From Vandiemenella viatica (Eukaryota > Arthropoda > Insecta > Orthoptera > Morabidae), in assembly GCA_031002005.1 (NCBI GenBank), contig CM061921.1:122418597-122482596 (forward strand): DNA of 64,000 nucleotides, read 5' to 3'. The stretch's first letter is position 1, and each line of letters starts with the position of its first letter. This document shows positions 54,575 through 64,000 of this stretch, in pieces. Below the pieces are notes generated by a model that was not told the origin of the DNA, did not search any database, and worked only from the letters and a program-made list of their open reading frames with translations. Both the position numbers and the translations under genes were made by a program.

Positions 54575-54855
54575 CTAGAGACTGCCATTACAGCAAAAAA
54601 AAATTTTCTGTCCATACAGCACGCATTTCTGTAATCCGCGCACATGATATGAAAGATATTGTGATACACGCATTTCTATAATCCACGCACAATATATGAA
54701 TGATATTGTGATACTCGCAGATGTAATTGTTTTGTCGACCATTGGATTGATTCATGGACGAAATTTACATAATTTTTTTACCAATTTATGTTTTGTATGG
54801 CAGATTTCTTGATTGTGTACATTTTCACACTTTTTAAATGAAATTCATAGTGCCG
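54575..54855. repeat. 280-bp repeat, copy 3 of 3
   Basis: Longest copy. It contains an internal duplication of ACGCATTTCT.TAATCC.CGCAC...ATATGAA.GATATTGTGATAC (at about 54629-54674 and 54673-54718). It flanks the 3' side of ORF copy 2 with about 430 bp between. Confidence 0.85.
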
Positions 54856-54866
54856 CATACGCACTG

Positions 54867-54935
54867 AAAGAAAATTTTGGTCTAAACATAAAACAAAGCA
54901 AGACTAAAGTGATGAATTGTGTCAGAAATATGTAG
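54867..54935 (+). pseudogene. RTE/BovB-like RT scrap
   Basis: ENFGLNIKQSKTKVMNC in plus orientation matches EDFGLNISQSKTKVMKC of the LINE at 47711-50986. Only about 70 bp. Confidence 0.7.
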
Positions 54936-55289
54936 GCTTGGGGCTGAAGGTGACTGGTGTTACTTTCAGTAGACTATGTACTTTTCTACATGCAATCACC
55001 AATATAGATGACGCAATTATATGTGTTAAAGGACTGGAGAAGGCTCGATGGTTTCAGAAGATTATCAGGAGGAAAGTCTGCTACAATATAGAAGATTTAG
55101 GATGTCCACCTCTACGAGAACTCAGGAAGAATATTTTGATAAAACTTTGTAAAGGACATTTATTTTGTAATGCTATATGTGCTGTTGAAAATGTATATTT
55201 AATTGCTCAATGGTGGGTGAAATAAGAAGAAATCAAATCAAATACAATGCGTTTTTGTTTATACTTTTTATACATCTATTTACTAACGA
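54936..55289 (+). other. Unassigned 102-codon frame and spacer
   Basis: The plus-strand frame 54917-55225 has no motif I recognise (ends AVENVYLIAQWWVK). Its first codons overlap the RT scrap, so it is probably not a gene. Confidence 0.3.
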
Positions 55290-55989
55290 AATTTTTCATA
55301 TGGATGTACACATCAGTTCTTGCACTTATTGTCCACAGGCACTATATATGGTCCACAAACAATATACCCAGGATTGTAATTCTTAATTACAATGATATTA
55401 ATATTGGGTAATACAAGCAAATTTTTATATGCAATAAGTTCATATTTCAGTAGATTATAATCCAATGACGAACTTGGTGTCACTTGAGCCACTTAAACAT
55501 CGTTAATGTACATATAAACCAGTTTTTGCACTGTGGCAATATTAAAGTCTCGTAGCACATTACTTGACAAAATGTCTACAAATTCTATGTAGTATCTTGC
55601 AACTAGGTATCCCCACCTCTTCTTGACGGCCAAGGCGCTGGAAACTGCAGGCTGCGCGTCGATGAGGTTCTTCCAAGTCGAATCTCCGAAGTAGACGCCA
55701 CTGGCAGGATCAGCATTTGGGGAGGAAATATACAGTTTTCGCCCCGGCAACCGTACGGCAGGAGACGGTATACTCACCGAGTGGAATGTCACTGTGTTGA
55801 ACAAATCTGACACAATGTCCAGTACTTGAGTCAGCATGACCCATTCTTCATACGTTAGTATAACTTTGGTGCGGTATCCCACTTTTTCGAGCACTATTAC
55901 TATCTCAAATTCGTGCTTGCACGATAACCCTTTGAGTCACCAGCGTTGAGCTGATACATGGACGAGGACAACAGTACTGGACGAGACAT
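55290..55989 (-). pseudogene. Unrecognised protein family, copy 2 (about 200 codons, two frame breaks)
   Basis: The probable start at 55989 reads MSRPVLLSSSMYQLNAGDSK. A one-base shift near 55925 leads to KHEFEIVIVLEKVGYRTKV, ILTYEEWVMLTQVLDIVSDL, FNTVTFHSVSIPSPAVRLPG, RKLYISSPNADPASGVYFGD, STWKNLIDAQPAVSSALAVK and KRWGYLVARYYIEFVDILSS. A stop after YMYINDV is followed by readable sequence matching copy 1. No family is recognised. The run of strands followed by EEW..L..V.D.V recalls the general pattern of PC4-type single-strand DNA-binding proteins, a weak analogy only. There is no signal peptide or membrane segment. Upstream lie an inverted repeat (55985-56076) and tandem repeats; downstream is the 280-bp repeat. 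Confidence 0.6.
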
Positions 55990-56076
55990 GTCTGAACACT
56001 GAGGTCCGCAGGCCTTCTGGGCTGCCTAGTCCTGATTTTTCGAGCGGTAGTGGGGGTGAGCCTGTTCAGACATGTC
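55985..56076. repeat. 14-bp perfect inverted repeat at the 5' end of ORF copy 2
   Basis: GACATGTCTGAACA at 55985-55998 and TGTTCAGACATGTC at 56063-56076 could pair around a 64-nt loop. The left arm overlaps the putative start codon (55989-55987). Confidence 0.85.
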
Positions 56077-56116
56077 GATGAAATGATGCAACTGTCGTTT
56101 CATACATGGTGGGGTG

Positions 56117-56720
56117 GGTAAGGCAGATGATGGTCAGGTTAAGTGGCCTAATTAGTGACGCATGAGTGGGGATAGAGGGTTAGAGGGAGCAGGTGGTCGC
56201 TCAAGTGGCCTGACAACAGGACAATAGTAGGGGAGAAGAACAATAGAACAATAGGACCCCGAGGGCAGCTGGTGCGACTCACCTGTGGGAAAGGCAGATG
56301 ATGGTTAGAAGGAGCAGGTGGTCGCTCAAGTGGCCTGACAAAAGAACAATAGTAGGGAAGGAGAACAATAGAACAATAGGACCCAGAATGCAGCTGGTGC
56401 GTCACACCTGTGGGAAAGGCAGATGACGGTTAGAGTGAGCAGGTGGTAAACTAATTAGTGATCCATACTCCACAAATTTGTTGCAATGTATCTAATTAGT
56501 GACGCATGTGTGCACCCAAACAATAGAATGGGGGGAGGCGTGGGAAGGAATAGGTTACAATGAATCTAATTAGTGACACATGAGTGCACAAATTGGTAAC
56601 AATGTATCTAATTAGTGACGCATGAGTGCACCCAAAGGGAAGTGAAACTGAGGTTAGTGAAGGGGAGGGGAGGGAGGGGAGGGGAAGTGGGAGGGTGGAG
56701 GGGAGGGGGTGTGGCCAAGA
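56117..56720. repeat. 125-bp tandem repeats, CTAATTAGTGACGCATG motif repeats and G-rich tract
   Basis: Units start at 56180, 56305 and (partial) 56430, each beginning TTAGAGGGAGCAGGTGG-like and containing AACAATAGAACAATAGGACC. CTAATTAGTGACGCATG-like motifs occur near 56149, 56493, 56567 and 56609. A purine tract of (G3-5A)n type spans 56655-56712 and could form G-quadruplexes. Confidence 0.85.
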
Positions 56721-58851
56721 GCAATAGGTGTGTAAATGATTGAGAATTCTTTTGTGTAGGCTCACACCATCAATGTAAACCTACTGGGAGCTAACTTCGA
56801 GTAGACTGGGTGACTGCCGGTGAATGAAGCAGTTAATGTAATAATGAATCTTATCGCATGTTCACTATGATTTAGTAGCCCCAAAATCTCCCTGTTCAGA
56901 TATCTCATGCTGATATTAAAGTTCAGTTGTTGGATTCTGTTTTTCAGGTTTCATTTAAGTTGAAATATAAAATGAACTTACTGTTAGAGAACAATAAATT
57001 TCATAATAAGAGATGTTAGTTTTATTTTTGGTTTACATTTCATTCACTCCCAGTCATTGTAAAAATAATCCTGGCATGCAATTTGTCATGTTGGTCAAAG
57101 ATAAAAATTAATTAATTGAAATAAGCCACATGGGCTATTACAGTAGTCGGCCATTGCATTTTCCATGGTTGGAGGTAGCGCCGGATATTATATATTCACA
57201 GCAGAATCGTCACACTGTGGAACGAGGACTGTTGAATTTACGAAATGAAGTGTCCAATGCAACTACCACCCAGTGTCGTGCGGAAACAGTCACGACAGAA
57301 ACCTTTCACACCACTCACAAGAGCACAAATGTAAGCCCCGACACTGCACGACACATTTATATGTTTCCTCCATGCTGCTACTGCCATCTGAACATCTATC
57401 CCACGACTTTAAGCATTTCTTCCCTAAGAATTTTTCTATTTCATCCCCAAGCATCAAATGCAGGTCTGAATCCCAACCCTTAGATGAATTCAAGGTATGA
57501 TTCTAGTTCTAGTTATCCACCTTGAGTTCATTCTAAGAGATTACCTGCTGGCCTATAAACCCTCCGAAAGACTATGTGTAAGCTTTTAGTGTTTATGCTC
57601 ACCTTAGATAATTCTGCGTACCGGCTCCGTTCGTGCAAAATACATTTTTGTTGTGATACAGGTTGTAGCAACTGAGTTATTACTTGTTGGGATATGCGGA
57701 TGGGCAAAATATCGGACTCTACTGTGAACAGGTTCGATAAGATATTACACTTAGCTTGTTGAAATTGCAATAAATTATTTAGTCAACACTACGGTTTTAA
57801 TTTATTTTACGATATAGTAATTCGCAATAGAACGAATAATAGGTTCCGAGCTTTATCTATTCATAATTTTTACATTTCTCTCGAAATTTACTGCGAGCAT
57901 ATATAGCAATGTCCGACCTTTTTCTTTTGTTTCTCTGTGCCATAATTCCACAATTGACTCTTTGGTCTGGAGACAACCAACTCCAATATACACAGCCGTT
58001 ACGACGAATATTTGTTACCTATAATAATTTATTAAGTAGATAGAGGTAGATGACATTGTTACCTGAAGTATCCCCCGGAAAAAATTGTCTCTAAAATTTG
58101 ATTATCCCAAGTTTTGCGAGTTCTATTTTACAGCTCTCGTGCTTTTTCAGACTGGTTCATTTTACGCCATTTATTGCTAGCGAAAATACAAGCGATCTCC
58201 TTGACATTAACGTCAAAGACAGCTCAGTTGGAATTGAAAAAGAAAACAAAAATTTTTGCAAAACATATGGGCCAGGCATCGCCGTTACCCAAAATTAAAA
58301 TCTGTTCATCGGTCGAAGTGAGAAGATTTCCTGCCTGTCTGAAATACTAAATGACTTCGTTTTATGCTTCAAACTCATACACAAGAATAAAGTCTTTTTA
58401 CAAATAAAACCTCTTTGCCAACAAAAAAAAAATATTGGTATCACTTTATAAACATATCCTAAAATTACTCTGATAAGATACAAATTTAATTTGGAATGGT
58501 CAACATAATTTACATAATACTGCTTCATTTTACCACAAGTACCAATCAATTGTTTTGGTTTGCTTACCCTAGTAGTTACTTTCATATTTTTATAATGATC
58601 ACAGCACCCTTTCCTTCACTGTTTAACATTATAATCAGCATTATACTATAAAGTTTGGGATCTCTAACATAGGCGTGTCTATCTTAATATTACTTGGAAT
58701 ATTGGTAGTATTCTCGTGGGTTATTGGTAAAGCTTGGATTGCATTATAATTTCTATTTGTATTTTATTCCTTGCTATCACATTTTTTTCAATGGAATTCA
58801 ACTTCCCCCCAACCCCCCAATCCCGTCATTTTACACCAACATCTTGCACTA
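56721..58851. other. Intergenic stretch, no recognised gene
   Basis: The minus strand near 57370-57290 has a cysteine cluster (KCVVQCRGLHLCSCEWC) in a 67-codon frame that could be a decayed zinc-binding segment; no family fits. The rest is AT-rich without repeats I could match. Confidence 0.4.
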
Positions 58852-58929
58852 TAAAAAACCTCTGGCTCACTACTTACTGAATAATTACTTTAAAAAACCT
58901 CTGGCTCACTACTTACACAATAATTACTA
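58852..58929. repeat. Tandem duplication, 39-bp unit, two copies
   Basis: TAAAAAACCTCTGGCTCACT starts at 58852 and 58891; the units differ by about four bases. Confidence 0.9.
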
Positions 58930-59829
58930 CCCTTAGAATCTGTAAATCTCTTCATATTGCTTAAAATATCTATAATTTTGTCAAACTTGGATTGCCTTTC
59001 TGTATTCAGATCCCTTTGAGGTACAGTAGACGTATTATGGTTATTTTTTCCGGTTTTGTACTCTTTATTATTTTCTCAGCATCACCATTAACACTGCTGG
59101 TCAAAACATTTGGATCTATCACTTTCTCCCGGATACCTTAAGGGATCTTACTTTCATTTACCCTTCTATTATTTGTTACCTGTGCATCCGCAAATACACA
59201 ATGTTCCTCTTTCACAACTGCTTCGAAACATTACAGTCCCTTAATAGCTTTGTTATCGTCTAATATGGTAAATCCGTCTTCTCTTCATTAGTTTACTCTA
59301 CAGCCTAGCTTCCTCCACTAGATTCTGAATTAAATAATGCTTTCAATTTTATTCGCAATATAGTAATTGACAATAGCATGAATAACTCTTCCCGAGCTTC
59401 ATCGAAACATAATTTTTATAGTTTTCTCGTTTTTGCAACAATGTACGACACTTCTTTTTTTTGATTCTCTCTGCCAACAAACCACAACCATCTCTTCGGT
59501 CTGATGAGCTACACACACAGCCCTTAACAGAATAGAGAAAGGCAGATAAAAATGTTATCTGACAAGGGCATAACGATTTTCCTTTAATGCCGCCTGAAGG
59601 GCTTCACTGCAAAACCTAACGTCTGTTCTAAAGATGTTGAGGATCTCCGTCGATAATCCGCTATTCCCGTAAACTCTCTCCACTGAAACAAATATTCCGC
59701 TCACAAACAACTGATCTTTGAAACTAAGCATACAAGTGAAATACTGAACAAATAATGCTTCTAGACGTAAAAAAAAAATATGCAAGAAGTGGTCGGAACT
59801 AGGTCGACTAGTAAGATAGAGGAAATGCT
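58930..59829 (-). other. Decayed coding-like region, possibly LINE ORF1 remnant
   Basis: The minus strand between about 59290 and 58950 can be read as charged, helix-rich peptide (EKVIDPNVLTSSVNGDAEKI; SKFDKIIDILSNMKRF) across several stops. The character fits the coiled-coil part of a LINE ORF1 on the same strand as neighbouring LINEs, but no diagnostic motif is left. Confidence 0.3.
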
Positions 59830-60750
59830 TATCTACATCTACATCTACATCTATACTCTGCAAATCACAAATACTGTGGGTGGCAGAGGGTGCTAAGCAC
59901 CAACCCTAATTCTGCGCATTCCATTTTTTTATTTTTTTTTTTGTAACAGATTAACGTCCCTTTTTAACAACGTGGTCTTTAGAGACGGGAAAGGATGGGG
60001 GCAAGGAATGGGAAGGAATTCGGCCATGGCCTTTTGAACGAAGCATCCCGGCATTCACCTGGAGTGATTTGGGGAAACCATGGAAAACCCAAATCTGGAT
60101 GCCCGGACGGGGATTCGAACCGCCGTCCTCCTGCGCATTCCAATCCCAAACAGATCGAGGAAAGAAGGAATACATAAATGAATCAGTACGGCACCTTATT
60201 TCTCGAATCTTATCCCTCCTGTCATTGCGACCTAAATAGGTTGGCGGAAGAAGTATTTCGTTGCACTCGTAACTTAAAGACTTTTCGCATATACTCCAGC
60301 AAATTCAAACGAAAACGACGTCGTCTGTCCACCAAACAATCCCAGCCCAACCCACGAATCAGCTCTGTGACACTTACGTCGGACTGTAACTAGCAGTCAC
60401 GAATCGAGCGGCTCTTCTCTGTACTTTCTCTAATGTGTCAATCAATCCCTTGCGATACGGATCCCAAATTCCACAACAGTATTCCAAATGCGGACGCACT
60501 AGTGGTTTGTACGCTATTTCCTTTGTATGAGCATTACAACTTCTCAAAATACGTCCTATGAATCGTAGTTTGGAATTAGCTTTGCCTACAACGGAAGTTA
60601 TGTGCAAGTCCCATTTCATGTTGCTTTGTACTGTTACGCCTAGATACTTCAGGGAATCCACAGTGTCAACAACTGAATTGTTAACTTTGTACTCCTGAGC
60701 AAGCGGGGTCTTTTTATTACTTATGTGCATTGCCTTGCACTTTTTACAGT
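59830..60750 (-). pseudogene. CR1/Jockey-superfamily LINE 3' fragment, split by a SINE
   Basis: Same family as 33499-34096, extending further 5'. 60730-60374 reads SLKYLGVTVQSNMKWDLHIT, RPHLEYCCGIWDPY and TLEKVQRRAARFVTASYSP. 60300-60150 and 59911-59852 hold the tail (MYSFFPRSVWDWNAQ). The 3' end is (ATCTAC)n at 59830-59851 on the plus strand. Only the region after the RT core is present. The two copies are close to identical at the DNA level, so the family was active fairly recently. Confidence 0.85.
59924..60130 (-). mobile_element. tRNA-derived SINE (family A) with 12-bp target duplication
   Basis: CTGCGCATTCCA flanks it at 59912-59923 and 60131-60142, inside the LINE tail. The body is full and the head is cut at GGAGGACGGCGGTTCGAATC (B box kept). 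The T-rich 3' end on the plus strand contains TTTTTTTATTTTTTTTTTTG. Confidence 0.95.
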
Positions 60751-61309
60751 TAACTGTTTCGAAAAGTGATTGTTGTTATTCTCCATGACTATATTAAAGG
60801 CAAAATTTGCTTAAAAGAAAGTCAACATTCGTATTCCAATCCTGTACTCTTCCAAAGGTGTAATGTAACTGTTTGCATTATTTGCAAGGACTTTGCAATA
60901 GTTTGTTAAATTCACTAGAATCAATTGAACGTAGTTCAGAGCGCCAAATGATAGGGTGATTACAAAGCAGCTGTTCCAGGGAGAAATTATGTGTCTGTTA
61001 TATGAATGTATCAATACAATGTTCATTCTTGGTTTAATTAGCGAAAACACACTTTACATTCACGGGAATAGCAATCACCGAATTTTAATAGTCTGTCGTT
61101 TCCGAAGAATTGCATCCCCAATGAATCTGAGGTAACAGAACAGCACACAGAAACACTTTAAGGCACAACAACAAAAAAAATCCTCTCTTTTACTTATATG
61201 AACACGATAACTGATTTAGCATGCACAAATATGCATTAAATTGATCCTGATCACAGTTCACAGATACTACCGAAACTCCAGTAGTTTTACAGCGAGATTT
61301 TAATTAACA
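60751..61309. other. Intergenic stretch, nothing recognised
   Basis: No coding or repeat signal identified. Confidence 0.5.
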
Positions 61310-61311
61310 TA

Positions 61312-62206
61312 CGAGGTGTGCGAGAAATGTAATGAGATTGGTAACACTGCCAGTGATCTGGCAACGCTGTGTCGGTTTATTCATCTCTTCCACATGCTTA
61401 GTCCGTGTTTTAACTCCGTTCAGCCAATATATTATTTTTGACAACGCCATCAGTGAAATTGTGGTTCTGTTGTGTGTTACGAAAATGGAATTTAGAGCAA
61501 AATTGTACAATCAAGTGTTGTGTTAAACTTGGGGAATGCGCGAGTGTGACCTAGGAAAAATTTAAACAGGCGTTTGAGGAACATCGCTTATCAAGAGCAC
61601 AAGTTTTCCTGTGGCACAAATCATTTTTGGAAGGCCGAGAACGCGTTGAGGATCAACGTCTCAGGGAGACCTTCAAATTCAAAAACTGATGAAACCGTTG
61701 AGCCTGCGAGGGCTCTTGTAAGATCAGACCGTCATTTAACAATAAGGATAATGAGTGAACAGTTAAATTTAAACGCTTTCACCGTACATCAAATTTTGAC
61801 AGACGATTTGAACATGCGATAGGTTGTGCAGACAAGTGGATGCTTCATCATGAGAATGTCCCGTGTCATACGGCTTGTTCCATCAGTGAATTTTTGACCT
61901 CAAAACGCATTTCTGTTGTTCCTCAACCCCCATATTCACCTGATTTAAATCCTTGTGACTTTTTCCCACAACTGAAATATTCCTTAAAAGGACGTCATTT
62001 TAGATCTCTGGAGAACGTTCAAAAGACAGTGACCGACCAGTTAACAACCCTACCAGTTGAAACCTTCCAGCGCTACTACCAAGAGTAGAAAAACGACTCC
62101 GCCAGTGTATAGCTGCTCAAGGGAACTACTTTGAAGGGGATAATATTGTTGTTTGAAAAAAAAAAAAAAACTTTGGTAAGTCTAATGACTTTTCTGATAC
62201 ATCTCG
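61312..62206 (+). mobile_element. mariner element, internally deleted (895 bp, TA duplication)
   Basis: Inverted ends CGAGGTGTGCGAGAAATGTA and (right, reverse complement) CGAGATGTATCAGAAAAGTC with TA on both sides (61310-61311, 62207-62208). Intact mariners are about 1.3 kb; part of the transposase is missing. Confidence 0.88.
61450..62088 (+). pseudogene. mariner transposase with central deletion and altered catalytic residue
   Basis: The N-terminal helix-turn-helix region is readable across frames (FLEGRERVEDQRLRET; TVEPARALVRSDRHLTIRIM; SEQLNLNAFTVHQILTDDLN). The frame then stops and jumps to the C-terminal core MLHHENVPCHTACSISEFLT, VVPQPPYSPDLNPCDFFPQL and KGRHFRSLENVQ. The family motif HHDNAPCH carries the second catalytic aspartate, here E. 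NPCDFF holds the third. The stretch with the first aspartate, about 100-120 residues, is deleted. Inactive. Confidence 0.88.
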
Positions 62207-62208
62207 TA

Positions 62209-62558
62209 TGTGGACGCGAGTTTCCCTCACGTCAGACCCTCGTTTTCGGCCCCTCTTCATCGGAAATCTTTTTGTCTGTGGTTTCTAAAAGTGTTAACCT
62301 GCCTCCTCCCCAAACTCTATTATTCCAATCGAAAACATAGCCCTTACACTCTTTAATATCATTCCCTTCGTCCCAAAATACCTAACTAACTTTGTAAAAG
62401 GCGAGTCAACACACGCGGAAACATCACACAACATTGCGCCAATATCTTATGTTTCATCCAACCAACAAATATTTACATCCATTAACGTTTATTTTTTGTT
62501 ATGGCTTTTGGCTTCGTCGACGTCGTAGTCGCTAGAGGCGGCATACAATAACTTTATT
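62209..62558. other. Spacer with a SINE 3' scrap
   Basis: At about 62495-62545, GGCTTCGTCGACGTCGTAGT then CGCTAGAGGCGG resembles the 3' end of the family A SINE at 15.55 kb. Otherwise nothing recognised. Confidence 0.45.
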
Positions 62559-63599
62559 AGGGAGCGTCCATAAACTACGTGTTCGGTATAGGGGTAGGGG
62601 ACTTGAGTAGAAATTTTCACTAGGCTAGGGGGAGAGGGGAATGGGGAGGGGGATGGAGGGGAGGGAGAATGGGGAGGGGGGATGGAGGGGAGGGAGAATG
62701 CGAGGGGGGATGGATGGGAGGGAGAATGGGGAGGGGGATGGAGGGGAGGGGGCGGGGGGTGTTTGAACCAAGTCACGCAGCTTTTTATTCATATTATTTT
62801 CACAGGTACAGAACACACAATAGCTTGTGGATAATTATTACTGTTATTTAAATTTCCCCGTGCGTAATTCAGATGTCCGATATATTCACGAGTGCTGACC
62901 TGGCGCATTTTAACTAAACGACACGCGACGGCACAATTATGATTCGAAAAACATTAGATTCAAATTCACTTGCAGATATCAGTCGGAATTTTTCAAAGCA
63001 GTGGCAGTTCGTATTGTTTTGCTGGTTTGAAATAAAGCTGTTTTATTAGAATAGTCCGATCACACGGCTCATTGATGAAATAATTCTAATTTTGTTCTGT
63101 CAAATAGATTTTAAAATCAAAGTGTGTTGTGAAGTTGGGCTGTAAAATGAATTTACGAGGCCTATAGGAAATGTTTTCTAAACGAGTTTTTATTATCCAG
63201 TATAAGAAGATCATAGAATCATTCCTTGGCAATGTAGAAAGAGAAGAACTTAAGCATGAGAAACCAAAACAATCAGCTCATCTTAGTTTTTTTTTTTACG
63301 CCGTAGGTATAGTTTGTTCTATTTCATTAATTAATGAACAGTGACGAATCAGATATGGATCCCTGACTGTACCTGAGAATGGTTTTTCCCAGTAATTGTT
63401 GATTTGCAGGAGAGGCTTGTGTCAACATTTCATTCAGAATATTTATAATTATAGGAAAATACATAACGCAAATGTCAGTTGAGTTCAATATACACGTAAT
63501 AATTTTAACGACAGTCTGTCAAGAGAAAACACTTCAAAACGTCTTCTGGAATTAATAAGGAAAAGCTACGACGAAGCCACGTAGTTTATGGACCCCCCT
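62559..63599. mobile_element. Terminal-inverted-repeat element of about 1.04 kb, superfamily unknown
   Basis: Left AGGGAGCGTCCATAAACTAC and right (reverse complement) AGGGGGGTCCATAAACTACG, about 22 bp nearly identical, 1 kb apart. No transposase frame inside. The flanks are TTA (left) and TAA (right), giving no certain duplication. GTCCATAAA.TACGT ends with an adjacent G/C-homopolymer region recall a MITE type seen in many arthropods, from memory only. Confidence 0.65.
62627..62760. repeat. G-rich minisatellite, about 28-bp unit, four to five copies
   Basis: Units of AATGGGGAGGGGGATGGAGG plus GGAGGGAG repeat from about 62640 to 62755. The plus strand is almost pure purine with more than ten runs of three or more Gs. 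Confidence 0.92.
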
Positions 63600-63689
63600 T
63601 AAAACTTGGCGGAAGATACGTTCCGTACATATGCCGCGAACATGTAATACGTGAATACGTAATAGAAATTTGAATAGGATAACAGAGGA

Positions 63690-64000
63690 AACGTTCTAAA
63701 TTTACAACTCAATTTTGATGTTATGGAGTAATTGTACCATTTTGAAATTATTGAATCAGCCATTTGATGCTTGAAATTTTTCATCAGAATGTGTACTGTA
63801 AGCTTTTTTAAAATGTCCGTAAAGACTTTCATTTTTCTCGCGAATTGTACCATCACTTGAGAGCACACTCTTCTGATTGCGGTCTTCGATCCACATGGTT
63901 AATGAAGCTTCCATGTTTACAAGTGCTGCATCACAAACAGATTTTGCTGATAGGTTGAAGCCAAATTCCTTAGTTTGTCTCCTGATTTCTTGTTTGGTGG
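63690..64000 (-). pseudogene. Jerky/Tigger-like (CENP-B-type) transposase, partial at right edge
   Basis: The minus strand from 64000 reads TKQEIRRQTKEFGFNLSAKS, LVNMEASLTMWIEDRNQKS, SDGTIREKNESLYGHFKKAY and SDEKFQASNG..FNNFKMVQ. This matches the CENP-B/Tc5-type second helix-turn-helix domain of jerky/TIGD proteins (pattern L..WI.D...K..P.S...I..KA..L, F.AS.GW...FK). The N-terminal HTH lies beyond the window. Coding decays below about 63700 and no DDE domain is seen. Probably a decayed Tigger/pogo-type transposon; a domesticated host gene is unlikely given the loss of frame. Confidence 0.7.

Noticed and set aside
54917..55225. 102-codon frame as a new gene linked to the unknown ORF
   Set aside because: Its first codons overlap an RTE-like LINE scrap in another frame and no second copy is seen near the other ORF copy.
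62489..62816. Proline-rich ORFs on the minus strand at the G-rich minisatellite
   Set aside because: They are translations of the repeat itself (poly-Pro/Ser) with no other coding evidence.

Overview
This is repeat-rich intergenic DNA from an animal, most likely an insect. The tRNA-derived SINEs and the Tc1-like transposon ends look like families I associate with grasshoppers and locusts (Schistocerca-like), but that assignment is recollection, not a search result. I found no host protein-coding gene with exons, no rRNA gene and no intact tRNA gene. Almost every coding stretch is a decayed piece of a transposable element, and many elements sit inside one another.

Layout. 0-2.3 kb: a CR1/L2-like LINE on the minus strand (endonuclease/RT plus an SGNH-hydrolase ORF1). 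4.7-10.2 kb: a TA-flanked MITE, a hAT element with a perfect 8-bp target duplication that contains a foldback repeat, and a second hAT-like pair of ends enclosing a SINE and a Harbinger-like MITE. 12.3-15.0 kb: a Tc1-like element split by a second Harbinger-like MITE that itself holds a tRNA-like insertion. 18.35-20.78 kb: a PIF/Harbinger element with MADF and DDE genes, split by two SINEs. 24.3-29.9 kb: a LINE split by a Penelope-like element (15-bp target duplication), which in turn carries an ORF1-only LINE. 32.4-34.8 kb: a BED-finger hAT split by a LINE fragment. 34.9-36.1 kb: a decayed tandem array of about 150 bp. 37.9-45.5 kb: two Jockey-type LINEs head to tail. 47.7-51.0 kb: a nearly complete RTE/BovB-like LINE on the minus strand. 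51.3-56.7 kb: an accessory region with three copies of a 280-bp repeat, two copies of an unrecognised protein gene, an upstream inverted repeat and 125-bp tandem repeats. 59.8-64 kb: a LINE fragment split by a SINE, a deleted mariner, a terminal-inverted-repeat element with a G-rich minisatellite, and a jerky/Tigger-like transposase running off the right edge.

These parts do not form a host pathway. They are autonomous elements (RT/endonuclease or DDE transposase) and the short elements that use their machinery. The most unusual signals are (a) the duplicated unrecognised ORF at 53.0-56.0 kb with its repeats, (b) a hammerhead-ribozyme-like fold in two Penelope-type termini with a compensatory base change, and (c) the head-to-tail Jockey pair. 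All coordinates of decayed elements are read by eye, so boundaries without a target duplication are approximate.
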